Assembly (NCBI RefSeq): GCF_000143985.1
Contig: NC_014364.1
Location: 186,001 to 250,000, forward strand
Origin: Sediminispirochaeta smaragdinae DSM 11293
GTDB taxonomy: Bacteria; Spirochaetota; Spirochaetia; DSM-16054; Sediminispirochaetaceae
Reading direction: 5' to 3'
DNA: 64,000 bases
The first letter of the stretch is position 1. Each line of letters begins with the position of its first letter. Positions 58,878 to 64,000 of the stretch are shown here, piece by piece. The notes under the pieces were generated by a model. The model saw only the letters and a program-made list of their open reading frames with translations. It was not told the origin of the DNA and ran no database searches. The position numbers and the translations under genes were made by a program.

Positions 58878-59948
58878 ATGCAACAGTATCTCTCGCAGCA
58901 GAAACAAAACCTTACCGAAGAGATTCGGCGTGCCTGCCGCCGGGAAGCTGCGGCTATGGAACAGAAAAATCCTCGGGCCTCTGATCTTTTTACCCTACTT
59001 GCCGATTTCTCTACCCGAGGGAAAATGATTCGGGGTTCTCTTGTCTCCTTAGGGGCGGGGCTGGTCGCCGGTGAGGCCCCTCCTGCCGCACTTCCCCTCG
59101 GGGCGGCCATGGAACTTTTTCAGTCGGCGCTCCTTATCCACGACGATATCATGGATAGAGATACAATGAGACGTGGCCAATCAACCGTTCATCATTATTA
59201 TGCCCTTGAGGCTGCAAAGTATGGGACAGATGATGCCGCCCACCTCGGTGAGAGTCTTGGTATCTGTGCCGGAGATGTTGCGATTTTTCTCGCCTTTTCG
59301 CTTGTCAACGAAGCAGGCCTTATTGCCGGCAACCACCATGAGCTTGTAGGACTCTTCAGCCGTGAGATGAGCATCGTGGGGACGGCTCAGATGAGCGACG
59401 TTGCATGGAGCGACGGATGGGGGGATCCGAACCTTGCGGAGGTCATTAGCCTGTATCGCTATAAAACAGGTCGCTATACCTTCTCCCTTCCCCTTTCCGC
59501 AGGGGCCCTTATCGCCGGTGCCGACAGGCGTTTTCGAGATCTATTGGAGGAGTACGGGGAACTTTTGGGAATCTTGTTTCAGATTCGTGATGATGAATTG
59601 GGGCTCTTCGGCGAGAGCGAAGAGGTCGGTAAACCCATCGGTTCGGATATAGCGGAAGGGAAAAAGACGTTATTTTACCTTATGCTAAAAAAGGCGGCTG
59701 AAGGAGAGGCCTTATCGGTGCTGGAACGTATCTACGGCAAGGGGAAGGCCGGTATTGATGAAGTGCGGCAAATTCGAAAGATAGCCGTGAGCACCGGAGT
59801 CCTCTCTTCTGTGGAAACAATGATGGATGATTACAAGCGGAAGGCTGAAGCCGTTCTTGACCAGATACTCTCTTTCGGCATAGGCCGCGAGCCGTGGAGC
59901 GGCTATCTCCGACAGCTCCTCGACTACGTCTGCCGCAGGAATAGCTGA
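58878..59948 (+). CDS. Polyprenyl/trans-isoprenyl diphosphate synthase
   Basis: A 356-residue all-helical isoprenoid synthase. FARM-type LLIHDDIMDRDTMRRG (Asp89, 90, 93) is the first aspartate-rich site; the second reads QIRDDELGLFG instead of DDxxD, with Gly in place of the last Asp, seen in some bacterial farnesyl or longer-chain synthases. GKKTLFYLMLKKA follows as the product-length region. It makes linear prenyl diphosphates for quinones, undecaprenyl or carotenoid use. ATG 58878 fits GAAGGAGTGCCTTACC. Confidence 0.88.
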   Translation: MQQYLSQQKQNLTEEIRRACRREAAAMEQKNPRASDLFTLLADFSTRGKMIRGSLVSLGAGLVAGEAPPAALPLGAAMELFQSALLIHDDIMDRDTMRRGQSTVHHYYALEAAKYGTDDAAHLGESLGICAGDVAIFLAFSLVNEAGLIAGNHHELVGLFSREMSIVGTAQMSDVAWSDGWGDPNLAEVISLYRYKTGRYTFSLPLSAGALIAGADRRFRDLLEEYGELLGILFQIRDDELGLFGESEEVGKPIGSDIAEGKKTLFYLMLKKAAEGEALSVLERIYGKGKAGIDEVRQIRKIAVSTGVLSSVETMMDDYKRKAEAVLDQILSFGIGREPWSGYLRQLLDYVCRRNS

Positions 59949-59962
59949 GAGTTGAGAGAAAT

Positions 59963-61480
59963 CTATTCTTCCTGCCGTTCGGCAGGGTAGGGATTGATCT
60001 TGTCGTACCTTGCATCACCGCTGCGATAGCTTCCGTTTTTGTGATAGATCCGAACCTCGAAGTGAAGATGGGGACCGGTCGATCTCCCCGTATTCCCTAT
60101 ATGACCGATTAATGCATCGGCTTCAACCTTGGTACCGATGGCCTGGGTTGGTTTTTCGTCGAGATGGGCATAGTAGCTGCACCAGCGTTCGGCATCAGGA
60201 TACAGTGCCTTGACTTCATCCGAAATCCCATGATTGATCTCAATGTACCAGCCGTAACCGTCATCCCATCCGGTATCGCATATCGCCCCGGGGGCGACGG
60301 CGACGACGTCACCGGGAGGGTTGCCTTCCCGTATGATCTCTCCTGCATGGCTGACATAGGCAATGTTGCTCACATTTATGATGTCGACGGCAAAATGGGG
60401 ACTCGAACCTCCCGTTCCCAGAGGGTTTTCCCTGCGATCCATGTAGCCGTCGGTTATTCGAAAGCCTCTGCCGTCGTTGTTTTCTCCATCCACACGAACA
60501 GGGTAAAGCATTCCGGGAATTGCCGGGGTAAAAGAGGCCAGGGGGATGACGGATTGCCGGTTTGTGGCAAGGAATATCCGCGCCTGGTACTCTTCGGTCG
60601 GCAGTCTGCTCATTTCGTACATGATTTCGCTGTAGGTAGTGCTCTGAAGAATATTGTCGGCAATGAGTCTATAGGCACGCTTTCTTGCCGGTGTGTAACG
60701 GGTAAGCTCTTCTGCTAATCTTTGAACATTGAGGTAAGCGTTCCGTTTATCGAATTCAAAATTTTTCCGGTTCTTTTCCACATCGTTGATCAAACCGAGG
60801 ATTTCATCTTCGGTATCATCAAGGAAACTCTTTACCTGATCATCGATATTTGCCGTATATGCCTTTACCGATTTGTTCATTTCGCTTTCTATCGAGCCGA
60901 TCTTCAGGGCATAGAGCCCCAATATGGTACCTATACCGACGGCTATTAAAAGCACCGCCACCAGGGCGGAATGCTTTGTGAGAAAGCGGATGGACTTCGG
61001 ATAGAGTCCGTTTCTCTTTAGTTCATAGTCGGAAGGAAGTTCGACTCCGAGGTTTCTGGCGGCCCGTTCGGCGGTTTCGACAAGATACATTCCCTCGCTG
61101 GCTTCCACTGCCGAAACCGTATCGTTTCGTCGTACAAGATCGGCGAGGTCCTGGCCTATGCTTCGATAGAATACCGGTTTCCCGAGTTTTTCCATGCCGG
61201 CGACATACCATTTTTCTTCTTTACGAAAGGTCCATGAGCGGAAAATGACATTTCCTCTGGTTTTTGTGGACACAAGTTCCTGGAGTAAAAGCTCCTTTGG
61301 GTTGATTCTTACCATGCTGAGGGTATAGGTGCCTGGTATAAGGCCATTGACCTGGCATTTGACGGGCTTTGAGGAGGAGGCCCGGCCGGTACCAAGCCGT
61401 GCAAGAAGAGTATGAATGATCTGTTCGGTCAAGAGTTCCAGTCGTTCTTCCATTTGCCGCTTCGAATAACGCCCTTTCAT
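59963..61480 (-). CDS. Membrane-anchored M23 (LytM-type) peptidase with cytoplasmic N-terminal domain
   Basis: A 505-residue protein. Residues 1-168 have no signal peptide and look cytosolic; 171-192 is a single membrane helix (ALVAVLLIAVGIGTILGLYAL). Residues 195-290 form a coiled-coil-like region, and 380-500 is the M23 peptidase: HFAVDI gives the first His and Asp ligands and GPHLHFEVRIY the remaining His. Both Zn sites are complete, so it should cut peptidoglycan cross-links. The cytosolic domain is unusual for M23 proteins and may link cell state with wall turnover. Converges on the prenyl synthase gene. Confidence 0.87.
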   Translation of the reverse strand: MKGRYSKRQMEERLELLTEQIIHTLLARLGTGRASSSKPVKCQVNGLIPGTYTLSMVRINPKELLLQELVSTKTRGNVIFRSWTFRKEEKWYVAGMEKLGKPVFYRSIGQDLADLVRRNDTVSAVEASEGMYLVETAERAARNLGVELPSDYELKRNGLYPKSIRFLTKHSALVAVLLIAVGIGTILGLYALKIGSIESEMNKSVKAYTANIDDQVKSFLDDTEDEILGLINDVEKNRKNFEFDKRNAYLNVQRLAEELTRYTPARKRAYRLIADNILQSTTYSEIMYEMSRLPTEEYQARIFLATNRQSVIPLASFTPAIPGMLYPVRVDGENNDGRGFRITDGYMDRRENPLGTGGSSPHFAVDIINVSNIAYVSHAGEIIREGNPPGDVVAVAPGAICDTGWDDGYGWYIEINHGISDEVKALYPDAERWCSYYAHLDEKPTQAIGTKVEADALIGHIGNTGRSTGPHLHFEVRIYHKNGSYRSGDARYDKINPYPAERQEE

Positions 61481-61586
61481 AGGTTAACAGTAGTCGGATT
61501 AATATAAAGTGGCGGGTGTTTATAATCAAACCATAATACGAAAAAAGGCCTTTCTTCAAGGCGTCGATGGGGCCATACTTAGAATC

Positions 61587-62948
61587 ATGATACAAAATGA
61601 ACGCTTATTTCTTCTAAAGAAGGGTGAATGCAACGAGAAAGGGGCCTATGTCCTCTATTGGATGCAGCAGAGTCAGCGTTCCCGCTATAACCATGCCCTT
61701 GAATATGCCCTCGGTGAGGCAAACAGACGTTCGCTGCCACTTCTTGTGCTTTTTGTCGTGAGCCGGGACTATCTTGGTGCCGGTAGGAGGCATTATCGTT
61801 TTCTCTTGGAGGGAATCGAGCAGCTTGAAGTGGATTTGGCCGATCGGGGAATCGGTTTTCTTCTTAAAATAGGGGATCCGCCGGGAATTGTTGCCGAATT
61901 CGCGGCCGATGCGGCACTCGTTGTCTTCGACACTGGCTATACGCGCCTTCAACGTAGCTGGCGAAAGGCTGCGGCGGCCGGTTCCTTTTGCGCTCCGGTG
62001 ATGGAGGTCGAGAGTGATCTGGTCGTTCCTGTGCGGACTGCAAGTGGCAAAGAGGAGTATTCTGCTGCCACGATACGAAGAAAGATAACCCCTCTCCTTT
62101 TTCGCTTCATGCAGCCCCTTAAACGGCAGTCGGCAAAAATCGATTCGACTGCTCTTGCCGGAAGGGCAGATGGTCTGGATAGTAAGGCGGCCGAGGAACT
62201 CCTCAGGTTTTCCCAACCCGAGGTTGAGCCCGTCTCCTGGATTCACGGCGGCAGCGTTGAGGCGCATCGACGTTTGGACGCGTTTATCACTTCGGGTACG
62301 TTGGAACGCTTTCACGAGGAACGGAACGATCCCTCAAAAGAGGGGCTTTCCTGCATGAGTCCCTATCTTCATTACGGACAGATTTCCGCCCTGGAAATCG
62401 CCCTACGTGCCTCGGAGCATCCGGGGCCGGGATGTGAAGCATTCCTAGAAGAGCTGATTATCCGCCGGGAGCTTGCCTTTAATTTTGTCTTCTACAACCG
62501 ATTCTACGATAGCTTTGAGGCCCTTCCCCGATGGGCGCGGGAGGATCTTGAGGCCCACGAAGGGGACAAGAGGGAAGTTCTCTACGACGACGCCCAGCTT
62601 GAAGAGGCGAAGACGCACGATCCCTATTGGAATGCGGCCCAACGTGAGTTGACGCATAAAGGGAAGATGCACGGCTATATGAGGATGTATTGGGGAAAGA
62701 AGATCCTTGAATGGTCAGCTTCTCCCAGGGAGGCCTTTGAGCGGGCCCTGCGTCTCAACGACCGCTATTCCCTCGATGGCCGTGATCCCAACGGCTACAC
62801 CGGGGTTGCATGGTGCTTCGGAAAGCATGATCGTCCCTGGGCCTCGCGGCCGGTATTCGGAAAGATTCGGTACATGAATGATCGCGGCCTTGAGCGCAAA
62901 TTCGATATTGCTTCCTATGTAAAACAGGTGCAAAAATCGTGTGAGTAG
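61587..62948 (+). CDS. Class II deoxyribodipyrimidine photolyase
   Basis: A 453-residue light-driven DNA repair enzyme. VLYWMQQSQRSRYNHALEYA at residues 24-43 is the class II signature. MSPYLHYGQIS, EELIIRRELAFNFVFYN and the C-terminal YWNAAQRELTHKGKMHGYMRMYWGKKILEW, DPNGYTGVAWCFGKHDRPW bind FAD and the lesion. It splits cyclobutane pyrimidine dimers with blue light. The ATG at 61587 is chosen; an earlier frame from 61509 begins just after the divergent peptidase. Confidence 0.93.
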   Translation: MIQNERLFLLKKGECNEKGAYVLYWMQQSQRSRYNHALEYALGEANRRSLPLLVLFVVSRDYLGAGRRHYRFLLEGIEQLEVDLADRGIGFLLKIGDPPGIVAEFAADAALVVFDTGYTRLQRSWRKAAAAGSFCAPVMEVESDLVVPVRTASGKEEYSAATIRRKITPLLFRFMQPLKRQSAKIDSTALAGRADGLDSKAAEELLRFSQPEVEPVSWIHGGSVEAHRRLDAFITSGTLERFHEERNDPSKEGLSCMSPYLHYGQISALEIALRASEHPGPGCEAFLEELIIRRELAFNFVFYNRFYDSFEALPRWAREDLEAHEGDKREVLYDDAQLEEAKTHDPYWNAAQRELTHKGKMHGYMRMYWGKKILEWSASPREAFERALRLNDRYSLDGRDPNGYTGVAWCFGKHDRPWASRPVFGKIRYMNDRGLERKFDIASYVKQVQKSCE

Positions 62949-63012
62949 TTGTTGTTCACGCTCCAGCCCGGCTATAATCGCATATAGTTTGCATTGAATG
63001 AAGGAGCGCTCT

Positions 63013-63726
63013 ATGGTCGTTTTACCCGTCAAGGGCCGGGATGAATCCTATCAGGTTCGTCCTTCGAAGATTGTAGCCCTTGGTCTCAACTATCACGAAC
63101 ACGTAAAAGAAAGCGTCTTTTTGACGACGAGAAAAATTCCTTTGGACATTCCCTCTGAACCGGTACTTTTCCCAAAGACTCCCAATGTTCTGATTGGTGA
63201 CGGGGAGGCCATCGTCATTCCCGCATATCTTCAGGGGTACGATTTTGAGGAGGTTCGAGTCGATTACGAGGCAGAATTAGGTTTTTTTGTCGGAAAACGA
63301 TGTAAGGATGTTCCCGAAGAGAAGGCAATGGACTACATCCTTGGATATACCTGTTTCAACGATGTAAGTCAGCGTAATTTTCAGACCGAGGATAAATCGG
63401 GATGGTTCCGGGGAAAAAGTTTGGATACCTTCGGTCCTGTTGGCCCCGTAGTGGTACCCGCCTCGGATATTCCTGATCCCCAAAACCTTCATATTGAATG
63501 CAGGCTCAACGGGAAAGTGGTTCAGAGCGGAAACACATCCCAGATGATCTTTCCGATCCCGACCATCGTTGCCTTCATCAGCAGGCACTTTACCCTTGAA
63601 GAAGGGGATTTGATTATAACGGGAACTCCCAAAGGGGTTGGCAGAATCCATCATGGCGATGTGGTCGAGGTTGAAATCGAAGGAATCGGTACCCTTCGAA
63701 ATCCGGTACGTGAAGAGGGACGCTGA
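63013..63726 (+). CDS. Fumarylacetoacetate hydrolase (FAH) family protein
   Basis: A 237-residue FAH-fold enzyme. ALGLNYHEHVKE, EPVLFPKTPNVLIGDGEAIV, VDYEAELGFFVGKR (metal-binding Glu), GYTCFNDVSQRNFQ, RGKSLDTFGPVGP and LITGTPKGVG are the family motifs. Members hydrolyse acylpyruvates, decarboxylate oxaloacetate or isomerise catechol breakdown products. No aromatic-degradation genes are near, so acylpyruvate hydrolase/oxaloacetate tautomerase activity is the safer guess. Start ATG 63013 follows GAAGGAGCGCTCT. Confidence 0.9.
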   Translation: MVVLPVKGRDESYQVRPSKIVALGLNYHEHVKESVFLTTRKIPLDIPSEPVLFPKTPNVLIGDGEAIVIPAYLQGYDFEEVRVDYEAELGFFVGKRCKDVPEEKAMDYILGYTCFNDVSQRNFQTEDKSGWFRGKSLDTFGPVGPVVVPASDIPDPQNLHIECRLNGKVVQSGNTSQMIFPIPTIVAFISRHFTLEEGDLIITGTPKGVGRIHHGDVVEVEIEGIGTLRNPVREEGR

Positions 63727-63847
63727 AAAGGGTTCTCCCCGATCGATACAGCTCTGAGCATACGTTCGAACAGATTTGAAATGAAAATTCCATTGCCTGC
63801 ACAGCAATAATTGGACATTTTCCTTTTTTTCTGTAAAACTGTCGAAT

Positions 63848-64000
63848 ATGGAAAATAGTAAGGATGCTCTGGAGAAACTTGGTTCCGTTGTTTCGGGGAA
63901 AAAAGAGCTTCTTATCCTTACTCATACCCATCCGGATCCCGATGCCATTGCTGCTGCGGTTGCCTTGCGCCTCCTTCTTAAGGAATTATTTCATGTCGGT
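63848..64000 (+). CDS. DHH-family phosphoesterase (N-terminal fragment)
   Basis: Only 51 codons fall in the window. LILTHTHPDPDAIAAAVAL contains the DHH-type metal-site pattern (HTHPDPDAI) of NrnA/RecJ-like phosphoesterases such as nanoRNase or cyclic-dinucleotide hydrolases. The gene continues past the right edge and its substrate group cannot be determined. Confidence 0.78.
   Translation, partial: MENSKDALEKLGSVVSGKKELLILTHTHPDPDAIAAAVALRLLLKELFHVG

Overview
The window is about 64 kb of moderately GC-rich bacterial DNA with tightly packed, often 1-11 nt overlapping genes. Several clues point to a free-living anaerobic marine-type spirochaete of the Sediminispirochaeta/Spirochaeta kind: exported proteins whose signal peptides end in LFAGG or LMAGG followed by a short polar stretch, a glycyl-radical fermentation enzyme, a full-length anaerobic-type corrin pathway, many RbsA-type sugar ABC transporters and a 2,3-bisphosphoglycerate-independent mutase. 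The genus is an inference; no rRNA or other phylogenetic marker lies in the window. I see no CRISPR array, insertion sequence, prophage, tRNA or rRNA gene.

Layout. 1-12.5 kb: cobalamin region. A divergent cbiP fragment, then a promoter and cobalamin riboswitch ahead of an operon for a BtuFCD-type importer, cbiA, cbiC, cbiD, cbiE, cbiF, a fused cbiGH, a Cys-rich small-domain protein and a nitrilase-superfamily hydrolase. A PIN/RHH toxin-antitoxin pair sits between this operon and the convergent cbiL, flanked by an imperfect duplication of the junction. 11.7-15.4 kb: a minus-strand operon for a ribbon-helix-helix plus Cys-cluster regulator, then znuA, znuC, znuB and cbiL. 15.5-22.3 kb: a LysR regulator, a small membrane protein, then a TetR-controlled cassette (SDR, DHDPS-family lyase, Nramp-fold transporter lacking the metal motif, TetR, ArgE-like deacylase). 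22.3-31.7 kb: mostly housekeeping or uncharacterised genes (exported protein, ankyrin protein, FeoC-like, YkgJ-like, cyclase, Xaa-Pro aminopeptidase, CDF transporter, gpmI).

31.7-52 kb: carbohydrate island with three local regulators. DeoR-1 diverges from an SBP/ATPase/two-permease/FGGY-kinase operon. DeoR-2 diverges from a class II aldolase. A LacI protein heads an operon with a glycyl-radical activase, DUF4037 and DUF4125. LacI-type palindromes sit at the lacI promoter, the promoter of the glycyl-radical enzyme, and on both sides of the promoter of a second sugar ABC operon, so they appear to form one regulon. A DOMON/DUF4405 pair lies between. A deoxy-sugar or polyol pathway (kinase, aldolase, B12-independent dehydratase) is the simplest reading, but no isomerase or microcompartment shell gene is present.

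52-58.8 kb: a PLP aminotransferase, two YheO/DauR-like PAS-HTH regulators, a sodium:solute symporter, and an AprA-like flavoprotein with an AprB-like two-cluster ferredoxin. This looks like a substrate-specific uptake and redox module of unknown substrate. 58.8-64 kb: prenyl synthase, membrane-bound M23 peptidase, class II photolyase, FAH-family hydrolase and the start of a DHH-family phosphoesterase.

The most unusual items are the AprAB-like module, the LacI/glycyl-radical regulon with two in-phase operators, the RHH/Cys-cluster regulator, the non-metal Nramp homologue, and the toxin-antitoxin insertion with duplicated gene ends.
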